Positions 34,796 through 46,783 of a stretch of 64,000 nt of DNA are shown in pieces; position 1 is the first letter of the stretch, and every line of letters starts with the position of its first letter. The stretch comes from Phialocephala subalpina (lineage: Eukaryota > Ascomycota > Leotiomycetes > Helotiales > Mollisiaceae), in the NCBI GenBank assembly GCA_900073065.1, contig FJOG01000022.1:434354-498353 (forward strand), given 5' to 3'. The notes beneath the pieces are model-generated. The model was given only the letters and a program-made list of their open reading frames with translations. It did no database searches and had not been told where the DNA came from. A program made the translations under genes and the position numbers.

Positions 34796-36604
34796 AGAGA
34801 GAATTCAATGTCGCTAAAAGGCTGGGAGGCGCATTTGTCGAATAATACCATACATAGGATTGCATACACGGCTGGCGTTTGGATCAGGCATTTGTTTGGG
34901 TACAATGGATTATAATGAGTTTGGGAGATTCAGTATACAGCATTCTTCGGCACCGAGGTCAGCGTCAGCGTCATCCCCTAGCAAAATAGATACCCTTTCG
35001 ACATTCGGCTTTCTCTGTGAGGCTCATCATTCCCGGAGGATCACCACGAGGATCTTACAACAGTCCGCCGATGATGTGAGTTGCCCTCCGCGATCCCCGC
35101 ATTTTCCGACATTTTTCCGCTACTACGTTTATATTTGGAACAGTGACAGGTCGAGTTCTGATTCGCAGGCTGTACGTGAACTCTCCCACCATTGGGCAAT
35201 TCAACGGATGTTGATCAGCACCTGGATGTCGACCTGGTTCTCGGGGCTCTTCCCAAATTTCAAACTTTTCTCCATGGCCGGACAATTTCAAGTCTCGGAA
35301 ACGTTTATGGATACGAAATGACATCACTGAGAAGCAGGATATCTTTTCTTCCTGTCCATTTGATTCTGAGAGGAGTCCAAAAGTGGAAGCTTGCAGAGTG
35401 ATTGCTGTCAAAGTCCGGCCCGAAATGGCTAGCAGGAGCTGGACTTCAGAACGGTTGATGTCAATGTTGACACTACGAGATGGCGAATCCCGGCATGCCA
35501 GAACCAGCGAGCTACGCGGCTTACTCAAAATGTACTAGGTCCTGGTTTCTTTCATTGCCACAAGGCTGCTCCCGCCTGTGCTAACTCTATGGGACAAATG
35601 TCTGCGAGATGGGCGCTCCTTCACATCCCCAACTATCCGTACACCCCCTACACTAGATCATAACATGCTCCAGAATGATAGAGGTTCCTTACTCAGATCT
35701 GGCTGGTGCAGGAAACTGATGCTGCACTGATCTGCGGCAGCTGATGGCCGGTTGTTGAGTTGGCCTCAGATGTCTGGTACGTTACGGTCCAGTCAGAATC
35801 TTGTAAGAGTTTGCCCCTGGCCGGAATCGCCATGCGGCCGCCGCCGACTACCGGTGTAGACGTCTTGCCATCGATCAAGACGGTTTCCCCAGATCGGTTG
35901 TCAGCCCTGTCAGAAGCTGAACGCTATTTGCAGCGTTAGGCCGGCCTCTTGCTCTAATTGGGTAGCCCGTACGTTCATCGGGGGGAATAACCTTGTTTAC
36001 TCAGACAAACAGTACTCGTCCTGTCCAAAAGCTTATCTTCACCAGCTTCTATTTTTTCAAACCTACGAGTATCCATCCTTCATCATGCTTCGTCTTCACC
36101 TTGTATTTAAGTGGAACGAGAGCAACCCCAAGTCACGTCTTCACTGACATGGGGTCCTCTTTGTGTTTCAAAGTCAAATTATCGCCTTGGAAATGGGCAG
36201 TAATTTCTGTGGAAAAATATTCTAGTTCTGATTAGACGCATTCTTTACGTCAAGGCTTAGTGCTTGCTGGCGGTACCATCCCCCTTTCGGCAAAATACTG
36301 CGATGCTACTTCTTCAGCCGCGTCCTGTTGTGGAAATGTCAGTCCCATAGACCTGCAAGACAACAGGGTTGTTTGACGCCATCATGAGCTACAGAATCTG
36401 GAGTCCTCCAAGGTGCCATTTACAATCTGGACCTTGCAGTAGCCCTTCACCCAGAAAAGCCCAATGCATCTAAGCCTTGGATCAACACAAGCTTAACGTA
36501 AGCTGAGCTATGTTCAGAGCTTCCCCAGCTGCAAAGTGATATATAGGCGAGTGCCCCGACGGTTCTGTGTACTCATCGCCCAAAGTCAGTCTTACAGAGT
36601 CAAC
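34796..36604. other. Intergenic, no gene seen
   Basis: About 1.8 kb. Open frames on both strands at 34860-35530 reach about 150 codons but have no recognisable motif and overlap each other. A GC-rich stretch lies near 35820-35870. The last 100 bases before 36605 are the leader of the peptidase gene. Confidence 0.45.
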
Positions 36605-39229
36605 ATGCGGTTCGAACCACTTCCCCTCGTTGCTCTTGCGAGCGCTGCATCGGCAGCTGTCTCTGCTTCAAACAGCACCACCAATGGCACTACTACTATT
36701 GATGAGCCTTGCGGAGTTATCTCCTCTGCAGTTGCTGAATTCTACAGCAATGACTCCAGTACATATTACAATCACAACTCAATTTTATTCAGCTAACTCT
36801 GTGACAGACGCTGAGCTGAACTTTGAATTTCTACCTTCCGTCGCGAATGCTTGTCTTCTGTCGTCGGGCATCGACAATGAGCTCGCTGCCGACTTTGTCA
36901 TCGAGTACAAGAAGTACGTCGAGTTTTTGACAACTCAGGCATATCTCAAAGGTATGCGTTATTCTATGCTGCAAAATCTTTTATTGACTGATCTGCAGAT
37001 CCTCCTTCGGACTACCCATACCCTGCCGTCGATATTCTTGGAGGCCTTGACAGTTTGGCAAGCAAAGCAGCAGCCGGTGGTTTCAAAAGCCAATATCTTC
37101 TTGACATAGCACTTAACGACCTGATCACTTCAGCACATGAGGGACATCTCTATACCTCCTTCTGTTCCTTGCAAGCCATTTCGTACCAGAGACCATTTAA
37201 TCTCGCCTCCGTTTCTTCAGATGGTGTCGAGCTTCCGAAGCTCTATCTTCTCGGTGAGTAAAGCCTGATCAACCGATCCCTACAGATTTCTGATGCTTTC
37301 ACGCTAGCCGACATCTTGAACAACTCCACCCAGATCAGCGATGTTGTAGCCATCAACGGTCAGAACGCGACTGAAGTCGTTGAGAAGGAAGGGCTGTTCC
37401 AACTCATGGACCCCGATGCAGCCTACAACTACATGACGGCAAGCCAGGGTCGAGTCCCCGGATCTGGGTAAGTTTAAGTTTCCATACTCAAGAGGTCGCA
37501 ATAATATCCAGGTAATTAATTTGCATGTAGGTCCAACATTGGTACGTTCGAGGCCGTAAGGTATAACTTCTTTCCTGGCGACTACACCAACGTAACTTTC
37601 AGCAACGGTACTACCGTTCCATTCGAGAACTTTGCATACATCCCTCCCGGAACCTGGGATACCGAGATCGCGAACGGCGATGACTTCACGAAGGCGTTCT
37701 GCATCCTTCCCGCCCAGCCATCACCCACCACATCTTCAGCCTCGAGCAGTACCGCTACGGCAACCTCAAGCTCTGCTGCGACAGCCTCAGCTACTGAGAC
37801 AACTTACCCAGACCTGTTCCCATATACTCCCGTCGTTCGCGATCCTAACAACCAAGTTGCTGGTTACTTTCTGAACGGCAGTGATTACGAGGATACCGCA
37901 GTTCTTTGGGTCAGTTCTTTTGCTCAGGAGGACCCCAGGTTTGCCGATCCAGAAACGATCACTATCTCGTTCCAAAACGCGACCCGCGACTTCTTCGCAG
38001 CTCTTCGAGACGCCCCAAGTAGAACGAAGTTGATCATTGACTTGAGTGGGAATGGTGGTGGGAACACCCTTCTGCCAGATGACTTGGTAAGTATCCCCAG
38101 CAGAGTATTTCTAGATCTTCAACTAATCTGCTACAGTTCAAACGCCTCTTCCCAGACATTGAGCCTTACGGCGCTTCACGAATTCGTGTTCCCGTCGCTG
38201 CTGACATCATCGGCCAAACAATTGCAGCAGTGCCCGACTCGCTCGTCGTTCCCACCGCCGAAGAAATCGCAGACCCCAGCACTGTCAGCGCGCAAAAGAT
38301 CGCCTTGTACACATCGTTCTTCAACTACAGGCAACAACTCACAACCGAGCTGACGAACTTCACTGGCTGGAGTGGAAAGGATGGTCTCTTCCCACCAAAT
38401 GTTCAGAAAGGCGATAACTTCACAGCAAACTATCGCCCACCTTTAAATGATACCGTCTGGGATGAATCAGTCGACGGCCTCGACGTTTATGGATACCCAG
38501 GAGCAAACTCCGAGACGTTCCCACAGCCGTTCCCAGCTGAGAACATTGTCATCCTTACTGACGGCTTCTGCGCTTCCGCTTGCTCGATCTTCGCTGAGCT
38601 CTTGACTCGCCAAGCTGGTATCAAGACAGTCGTCGTCGGTGGTCGTCCTCAGAATGCTCCAAGTAAGCCCATCTCCTCTATTTCTATTTAACATATGACC
38701 ACAATCTAACAATTCGATAGTGCAAGCAATCGGCGGAACCAAAGGCTCCCTAGCCCAACCCTTCGCCCAAATCCAACAACTCTCCCAAGCCGTCTACAAC
38801 GCAAGCGAATACATCCCCTCCTCCCTCCTCGAGCTCGCCAACTCTACCCTCCCCGGCCTCAACCCCCTTCCTCTAGGAGCCAACTCAGCCACCGCTCTCA
38901 AATCTTGGTCCGTCAATGGTGCAGATAATATCCCACGGGGAGATGATCTGCAGATCCCATTGCAGTTTGTGTTTGAGCCGGCGAATTGTAGGATCTTTTA
39001 TAGTGAGAGTACGGTATTGAGTCCGAGGGATTTGTGGATGCAGGTTGCGGATATTGCGTGGAAGGAGGGGAAGTGTGCTTGGGGTGGGATCGATACTGTT
39101 GTGGGGAATAATGGGACGGGGGTCGGGAACTCGACGCAGACGGTTCCTACTAGTGGTTCTAGCTCTAACTCAGTCGTTGTCTCCCTTGCCGTTCTGGCGG
39201 CGGCTGTGGTGAGCATGTTGATGTTGTAA
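36605..39229 (+). CDS. Secreted, probably GPI-anchored S41-like peptidase family protein
   Basis: Seven exons: 36605-36758, 36808-36951, 36999-37253, 37308-37467, 37531-38086, 38137-38662 and 38721-39229. All join in phase to give 767 residues. An N-terminal signal peptide (LVALASAASAAVSA) and a hydrophobic C-terminal tail after a Ser-rich region (VVVSLAVLAAAVVSMLML) suggest secretion and a GPI anchor. The body resembles the fungal CPAF-like S41 family: GHLYTSF in the N-terminal domain, a Ser/Thr linker near residues 300-340, then LIIDLSGNGGGN (about 410) and ILTDGFCASACSIFAE (about 560), where the S of CASACS is the expected nucleophile position. Many N-glycosylation sites (NST, NGT, NDT) fit an extracellular protein. 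Substrate unknown. Confidence 0.87.
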
Positions 39230-39428
39230 TGATAGGTTGTATATGTAGAGGAGGGTCATATCATAGCATGGTGTTGCATGGGGAGAAAAATTGTATTGGT
39301 TCCTTGATTTGTATTTATACCAACCAGAAGCAGAAAAGTAGTAATTTAGCATTTGCTGAATCTGGTAACCCCATTTCTAGAATCGTCTTGGGGAAGTATA
39401 AACACTAAGGTGAATGATAGGCCTTCAA

Positions 39429-39924
39429 TCAAGCACTGTCGTTAGTAGTGCTATCCTCAATGCTCTCATCATCTCTGCCCTCACCGTCTTTTCCTGCATA
39501 GCCCTTGCCTGCGTCGTCCTCGCCAACATCGTTGTGGCTATTTTCAATATCCCCGCTTTCTTGGGTAACTCTGCTCCCTTGAACCTTGTCCTCATAGAGT
39601 AGATTCACAGAAGACGGAAACCGTGGTTTGAACTTACAACACGGAAAGGAAGGCGATCCCAGAGAGAAGTGAGGGACTTGTGCTCAAGATACACAAATCT
39701 TGGGCCAGGCAAAGACATCTTCCAGATTTTCTCTCTGATCTCGGTTGGCATTCCGTCGAATGTCGCATCATGCGCAGTATGCGCTGGTGGGAGAGGGAGA
39801 ACAACGGATGACGTCTTTAATGATGGTGGTGTTGTTGGCAGCAAGAGAAAGTTTGGAAATGAGACGGAGGATGGGTTTTTATGTGTGGCGGAAAAGGCGC
39901 TAACGCCTCTTTTTGGATCCGCTT
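39429..39924 (-). CDS. 2EXR-domain gene fragment (no start found)
   Basis: Two exons, about 39924-39638 and 39590-39429, joined in phase across a 47-nt intron with a GTAAGT donor. Exon 1 carries a 2EXR-type motif (MPTEIREKIWKMSLPGPRFV followed by YLEH), and exon 2 encodes a very acidic Asp/Glu/Asn-rich tail ending in TGA at 39429. 2EXR proteins are numerous in filamentous fungi and have no known function. The frame runs back to a TAA at about 39929 without any ATG ahead of the domain, so either an upstream exon is missed or the gene has lost its 5' end. The domain itself is only about 30 residues long, far shorter than usual. Confidence 0.5.
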
Positions 39925-40580
39925 AGCACTTGGTGCCTGCGAAGCGATCTCGTCCCGACTTCACCGTTTCGTCGCGGCCTCAGGTGGTAAGTGACCTTGT
40001 TGACGGTTTGGGATAGTTGATAAAGAAACCAGTTGTCAGCGATCTGGCTCATCCAATTCACAATTTCACTTCCAATGCAGCATTGATACCATCCACCATA
40101 CTGCAGCCCCAAAATCAACTGATACTATGATTGATCTCCGCCATTAGCCTTCCCCAAATTCACACTTGTTTACCATACTTTTTTTTCCCAAGGTTTTTTC
40201 GGAGTTCTTAAATATTTGCCGTGACAAGCAGTTGGTTCGTCTGAACATCCACTTTGAAGTGATAATGCAAGATTTGAACAATGCTTCCTCTTCTTTCTGA
40301 TCTGAGTCCACCACGTCTCAATCCGAAGGGAAACATGACTTTTTGACAATAGTACAGAGCCTTTGCCAGCCAGATGATCTATCCAATAACAGATATCCCT
40401 TTGTGATCTATACAAAGCTAGATGCATAAGTCGTACTCCTTACTGAGATTGAACATGATATTCAGCCCATCCCACTTCAAAGACAAATGTAGATCAAGCT
40501 CCCATCTCCTTTCCTACTCAACGGGTTGAATTCAAGGACCGACACCTTCCTCTTGTCCGAATTACCCCAACCCCCTCCCC
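39925..40580. other. Intergenic, no gene seen
   Basis: About 650 bp between the 2EXR fragment and the monooxygenase stop. AT-rich with a T-run near 40183. No gene or repeat recognised. Confidence 0.45.
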
Positions 40581-41960
40581 TCATGAACCCTTCTCGGGCG
40601 GAGACCTCACAGCAGCAACTCCCATCTTCATAATCGGACTCTCCATAAATAAACCCCAATCATGAACCGCCATCGTCTGCCTCCTTCTCATCTCCACCTC
40701 CGCCTGCCCTCTATCCACTACCTCTTCTCTATACCTGTTCACCGCCTCCTCTATATCAACTTCCCCATCTCTTACTTTGACAATGGCTTTCACCAAATTC
40801 GCCGCATCATTAAAACAATTATTCAAGCCTTGGCCACGATGGTAAGTCATCGCATGCGCAGCATCACCAGCTAACGTAACTCTCCCTCGATGATGGTCCC
40901 AAGGGACTGGAGACCAGATAGCAAGTCTGTCCCTCGAAATGTGTGTCCCCTCCTTGACCCATTCTATCGCACTCTTTCTTGGTTCGGAGAAATCTTTCGT
41001 CAACCCCTTTAATACCTTCAACCTACCTTCTGATGTATTCTCTTCCTCTTTTAAAGCGTAAAGAGTATCAGGCCAGGAGCTTAAAAGTTGGAATAACCAG
41101 GTTGAGGGGTCGTCGGTGTCGGGGACGGATTGGATAGCCATCAAGAAAAAGAATCCCTTTGGATGAACGCCGTAATCTGTAAGTCGATCCAGATTTTTTC
41201 GTATGAAAAGAGCTTGTTCAGCCGTATAAGAAACGTTAAAATTGTTCATCGTCATCGGCAATGCAGTCGGTTCTGCTGCATCTCCTAAAAGTAAATGACG
41301 AACACGAGATTGGCCGCCATCTGCTCCAATGATTAGGGAGCCGGAGGAAGAGGTGCCATCTGAGAAGTGGGCCACGACTCCTGAAGGAGGGTAGGATATT
41401 GAGACAAGGGTTTTGGAGTATTGGACATCAACCCTTCCCGGAGGACGAGTCGGAGGCGGCGGCGGGAACAGCGTCTTCCTCCAGGAGAAGGAGCCTTCTT
41501 TAGGATTTCGCCGGTGGAGGCGTTGCGGATACATACGTAGTCATGGACTGCTCCTTGGGGACCGGCGAGAGGGTAGTCGAATTCTGCGGTGGGGAGTTTG
41601 TCGATTATTGATTGGGGGAGAAGATCTGGTATGAAGGTTGAGGCCCACATGTAGGTCATGCCCCAGTCGCGTACACGGCCGGTGGAGTCTTCTTTGTCGA
41701 AGACGGAGAATGAGATGCCATTCTGTGGTGTTTTTGGTTAGGTGACTTGAAGAGAGAAAATTGTGAGACTGCTCACTTTCTTCAAACCTTGCGCGATAGA
41801 TAAGCCGCCAGCACCTGGTATTGACATGTCAATGTCTGGAATTCGATATTGGCTCACTTGAGTGGCCCTCCTAGGCCACAGAAGCCGACTTACCAGCACC
41901 GATGATGATGACATAGAGAGGTCCAGTGTAGCTCTCCACTTCTGCCGGCTTAGTCCCCAT
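40581..41960 (-). pseudogene. FAD-dependent monooxygenase with one frameshift
   Basis: Exons 41960-41894, 41814-41777 and 41722 onward encode a class A flavoprotein monooxygenase (salicylate hydroxylase/UbiH-like). The N-terminus has the FAD dinucleotide motif VIIIGAGAGGLSIAQGL. Further on come SSGSLIIGADGGQSRVR (the DG motif) and RVTLAGDAAHAMTYHRGQG (the GD motif contacting FAD ribityl). No signal peptide. The third exon reads well to about 41430 (SRRRLRLVLREG) and then the conserved VDVQYSKTLVSI continues one base out of frame, to a stop at 40581. Spacing implies one missing base near 41430-41440. No plausible intron repairs it, so the gene looks broken, unless this is an assembly error in a C/G run. 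It is divergent from the tannase gene. Confidence 0.68.
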
Positions 41961-43673
41961 CTTGAGAACTGACTAGAAACAATGTATGATATGAAATTTG
42001 GCAGTGCTCAGGGAACAAGAGAGCATCCATCTGAACTAAAGGAATTACTTTCTTATATACCAGTAAGCTGCACCGGTTCTCCGTTCGAAGACAGCAATGG
42101 AAATAAGCAGGAAAGTGGGGCAAGAGAAACATCCCCCCGGCACATCAGATAACGGCATGCATATGCTTCTCACTGAAGGCTAACGTGCTATGCTTCGTGG
42201 CCCAAGAACTTGGGTCGCAATTGCCGTATGAAGCCGTCCGGGAACGACGAATGCGGCATCTCAGCACTCATTTAGTATATCGCTGGATTTGGGAGCACAA
42301 AGTCGACCTGCAGCCGTAATCCTTCCCGCAGTATCCGTGTGTCCGGTGATTTCTTACATCATCTCACGGCCGCAGCATGCTGTGCATGCACCTTATTTGG
42401 TATCCGGCATCGATATGGGGGAGGGAAGGTTCGAGGATTCGGTATCGTAGGATTCGGAGAGCAGCGGCTATATGCAATGGCTGGGCTGGAGGAGTTTCGT
42501 TGCATATCGCAAAAGACACGGCCCACTCTCTGACCTGTGTGTCGCACACGAGGCGTTACCGATAACAATCGATGCCGGGCGAATGATAGTAAACTCGAGA
42601 GCGGCTTGCTGAGTCGAGGTGGTGCTGGGAACGAATGGAGGCTGCTGCAAAAATCGAAGGAGGTTGGTTCTGTCGAAACTTCTTGGGTCCGATACGTCTC
42701 GCAAGGCAATATGGCCAATCGGAGCAGTTGGTAATTGCGTGGAGAATCATATTCGACGATTGAGAGCACTGGATGTCTTGGGGCCAATGTTGCAGAAGTG
42801 AAGGAGAGTCTCGAAATTCTGCCGAGGGCGGTGAAGCTGGCCTGCCTTTTCTCTTTTATCATTCCTAACTTCACTCTTTCACTCCTTTTCACGCACACGA
42901 CCTCGATGTACGAAACTTCTCTGGCGCACCGACAGATTGATGCGGTTGGAGAAAATGGACGAACACTCTCCCGAATCAATTTTCGCATGCGCTTCGAAGA
43001 TGTTTCTTAGCAAAGTCCTCGATCGACCTGGACCTACACCCCTATTACCGGGTTGCCGCGACCCGACCCGTTGGAAGTACAATGTAACACAACTTCGACG
43101 CCATGGCGTCTGTGAGATAGGAACCATCTCCGATTTAATATCTGGTTTTTGGAAACCTTCTCGTCCTTCAAGGAGAATCCACGGAAGCGGTTCTGAAGCC
43201 TGCACACCCATGCTCAGCTGCAAATGTAAGATTCAGATTCTATCCACCTCGAGAGGTTCCACTGTCTTTCCTCGCCGAAAGTTTCCATACCAAATCGATA
43301 CCAGTGTATCCAAGTCTTCTCTTATCTTCCCCTAGGTTACTTCACAAGTAGCACACCTCTCGTTCAACATGCTAAAGTAATCTCTATTCTTGCGAGCTTG
43401 ATTGGCGTTACTATGAGTCTTTGATTTGAATACTACCTACGAAGTGCTACACTGTGTTCCACCCAGCTATTTACCGAGGCTGGTGGCGAGATGCGTTGAA
43501 GATTTATCTCATAGTGTCTCCTTTATCATGGACGACTTCCTTCTCCATCACCATTCAATGAAGTTCAGCACCCAAACAGTCATTTCAAGATGTATGTTCC
43601 TGACTTCGTCCAGTCGACGTACCATGGGGCTCGAACCCACCTAGGTGTTGCATCAGAGACGGTATTCAATCGC
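41961..43673. other. Divergent intergenic region monooxygenase-tannase
   Basis: About 1.7 kb holding the two divergent promoters. A minus-strand open frame of about 200 codons (42359-42988) lacks recognisable sequence and overlaps plus-strand frames; I do not call it. Confidence 0.5.
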
Positions 43674-45760
43674 ATGCGCCTTCCTTCAGTGAAAAAGCTG
43701 CTACTTACCTTCACGGTCACAACCACCGCACCAGCTAGCCTATCAGGCCAGATGTCTAGCTTTTCAACCACTCCCGAAATTGCAACCGCCGCCCTCGAAG
43801 AACCAGCAATAGACTACCAAGCCCGCTGCCTTGCCTTCCAACCTCTCAACTACGTCTCCAACGCAACCCTCCGAGTCCAAGAATATGTCACAGCAGGAAC
43901 CGTCATCACCGAAGCAAACCACGAACCAGATTGCCTGACAGAGGCATCGCAAACAGTTTCCGTAAACCTCTGCCGAATAGCCATGAACATCACTACCTCC
44001 CCCAGCTCCGCCATCGTCTTCGAAGCCTGGCTCCCAGACTCATACAACAACCGCCTTTTCACAGCCGGCACATCCGGAATGGGAGGTTGCATCCGCTACA
44101 TCGACATCGATTTCGGGGTTCAGCATGGCTTCGCTACCGTTGCTTCCAATAACGGGCATGAAGGAAATCGAGCTAGTGTATTCTACAACCATTCCGAGGT
44201 CCTGCAAGATTTTGTTTGGCGAGCGTATGTTCCCTCCCTCCCCCCTCTGTTTTACCTACTAACGAGAAAAAGATTACACGTAACAACCGAAACAGGCAAA
44301 CTCCTCGTCCCAGCCTTCTACCCCGAAAGCTACAACAAATCCTACTTCAGCGGCTGTTCCGGCGCCGGCCGCCAAGGCATCAAAGCCGCAGAAATATGGC
44401 CTAATGATTACGACGGCATTATAGTCGGTGCCCCGGGAGAAAACTTCAACAACATGATTTCCTGGGTCTTATCCTTCTATCTGAAAACCGGCAACGCTTC
44501 TTCCCCCAATTTTATTCCTCTCGATACATGGACTGGGTTGATACACAATGAAATCATGCGACAGTGCGATGCTTTGGATGGTGTTGAGGACGGGATTATC
44601 GAGGATCCGAACGTTTGTGATTTTAGACCTGAGGAGTTGATTTGCCAAGCAAACAGTACTGGCTCCTGCCTAACGAGCAGACAAGTAAGGATGGTACGAA
44701 GCATATTCAGCCCTCTGTACGGTAGTAAAGGCGAACTGGTGTTCCCAGCCATGCAACCTGGCAGCGAGCCCATGGCTGTCAATAAACTTTATACTGGGGT
44801 TCCTTACGACTACGCCATTGTATGTATCCCTCTTCCACAATCCCTTCCTTCTCTCTTCCCCAAACACCAAACATGGGAACTGACAGAGAGTAGGATTGGT
44901 ATAAATACGTAGTCTACTCCGACCCAAGCTACACCACCTCCTCCTTCACCCTCAACTCAATGGAATACGCCATCGCCCTAGACCCCTACAACATCTCCAC
45001 CTCCCCAACCGATCTCTCGTCATTCACCTCTTCACCACATAACGGCAAGATGATGATATGGCATGGAGGTGCGGATCAAGAGATCACGAGCTTTGAGAGT
45101 GAGAAGTTTTATAATCAGTTGATGACGGGGATGAATTTGACGAGTAAGGGGATGGATGAGTAAGTCATCATACCATTTCCCCTTCCCCTCTAACTACATG
45201 TCGTCAATCACCGATTTCCTCGAAACACATCAAAACCAACCTCATTTATTCGCACAGATACATCAGATTCTTCCGCATCCCCGGCGTCTTCCACTGTCGC
45301 GCCGGCCCAGGCGCATGGATGATCGGTCAAGAAACAGGTGGAACGACTACCTATGATCCTGAGAACTCTATTCTCTCTGCTTTGGTTCATTGGGTTGAGG
45401 ATGGGGTTGCGCCTGATACTATTACTGGTACTAAGGTACGTCCTTGCTCTTCCCCTATCCCCCTTCCCCTTTTCTTTCTCTCTCTTCCTTCCTATTTTTC
45501 TCAATCTGGGTTTAAGATAGGGGAATGGAGGAAGGGGGAGGGAAGTGGGGTAGGGGTTTTGGTGTGATGGCTAACGAGTTAAACAGTATGTAAACGACGA
45601 TGCGAATCAAGGGGTCGAGAGACAGAGGAGACATTGTAGGTATCCGTATCGAAGTACCTACTTAGGAGAAGGAAGAGATGGGAATTTGAAGGATAGTTGG
45701 GTTTGTAAGTACCCTGGGCAGGAGCTTGTGGTTTGGAGTAGTATGGAGGGGGAGTCGTAA
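43674..45760 (+). CDS. Secreted tannase / feruloyl esterase family protein
   Basis: Five exons, 43674-44224, 44273-44819, 44894-45159, 45258-45435 and 45587-45760, all joined in phase, 571 residues. The start ATG 43674 gives a signal peptide (MRLPSVKKLLLTFTVTTTA); an upstream in-frame ATG-less extension was rejected. The protein is a tannase family alpha/beta hydrolase: FSGCSGAGRQGIKAAEIWP (about residue 210) contains the nucleophile Ser with its partner Cys, HGGADQEI holds the acid Asp, and GVFHCRAGPGAW holds the catalytic His next to the second Cys of the CS-D-HC pair. Family enzymes hydrolyse gallate or ferulate esters of plant cell walls outside the cell. Which substrate is used cannot be told. 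Several NxS/T sites are present. Confidence 0.9.
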
Positions 45761-46783
45761 GATTTCGGTTGGTGATGGGAGTGTGGTGCCTAGATCAGTG
45801 TTGTGGCGGGAGGGGAGAAAGTACCAAGGGTCGTGGGTGATTGAGATTAGTTCAAGGGAGTAAGAAAGAGTTGGTATCTAGTAGTACATGGACTGCAATA
45901 AGGCTGTGAGAGGAAGGGTGACACGATGGTTTCTTTGTCTTAGATTGATGGTAGCACTTGATATATTAGATGCAACATAGAGGCAATACCAATAGAAGCT
46001 AGCTTTGAGGAGTGGTTCTGTTTTCGATTTGAATGTACTGCTCAGAGTGGTACATTCTGGAGATTTGTACTCTGAGGGTTGAAGCAGAGAACTGGCAAAC
46101 AGAGGCTGAGGTGTTGAAAGGAGTCATGTGAATGTTCTGGGATCTTCGGGGCAATGAAGACTTGCTTTGAGGTTGATGTCAAAGGAGAAAAAGGAGTTAT
46201 GATTTGAGCATGCCCTGACACAGGTTCATAGCTCTTGAAGTGTGCCATGTGAACGATCCAGATATCTGGGGACTTTCAAAAGGTGCTTTCAGCTACCCTT
46301 TGAAGTCTGAAGGAAACAGTCCTGGATATGCTTGGGAGATCTCTTCTGGCAGAGGTTTGATGCCCCATTTGGATATCCCAAATATCTGGGGACATTCAAT
46401 TGTCACATTTGGAAGGCAGATCACAATCGGCAGAAAGACGAGGCAGAGTGAGAAGATCGGTGCGTGTTCCTCTATCTAAAAGCAGAAAGAAGCCCTCGCT
46501 GAATGATCCTTGCTGTGTAAAAAACAACGCATATTTGCCTCCTTCAGTTGCATAAACCACGACTAGAAAACAAAGAGAAATCCATGCATCGCCTTATGTA
46601 CTTCACCCCATTTTACTCCATTCTTCCCATAACGACGAATAACATAGAAAGAATCGCAATCCACCACGCCCGCCACGCCATGTCAGAAACGACGATTCAC
46701 AATGTCCCAGTCGAGGGTGATTTGAATCGGCACACCCTCTGCGAAACTATGTGAAATGTAAAATTCGACCTCAAAGCGTCAGC
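45761..46783. other. Convergent intergenic region with palindrome half-copies
   Basis: About 1 kb between tannase and the BTB gene, both ending here. It holds two direct copies of the CTGGGGAC motif (see 46256-46400). No gene seen. Confidence 0.5.
46256..46400 (+). repeat. Two direct copies of ATATCTGGGGACATTC-type motif
   Basis: CCAGATATCTGGGGACTTTC at about 46258 and CCAAATATCTGGGGACATTC at about 46379, about 120 bp apart. Both match one arm and the loop of the palindrome at 5842-5869, with ATATCT itself palindromic. Confidence 0.75.

Noticed and set aside
35055..35528. Opposed open frames of about 150 codons each
   Set aside because: Neither has motifs, plausible introns or a start context that sets it apart from chance.
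42359..42988. Minus-strand open frame of about 200 codons
   Set aside because: Arg/Ser-rich sequence without any recognisable motif, overlapped by plus-strand frames in a divergent promoter region.
43600..43680. tRNA-like T-loop (GGGTTCGAGCCCC) on the minus strand
   Set aside because: No matching A box, anticodon arm or 7-bp acceptor stem is found upstream, so it is not a tRNA gene.
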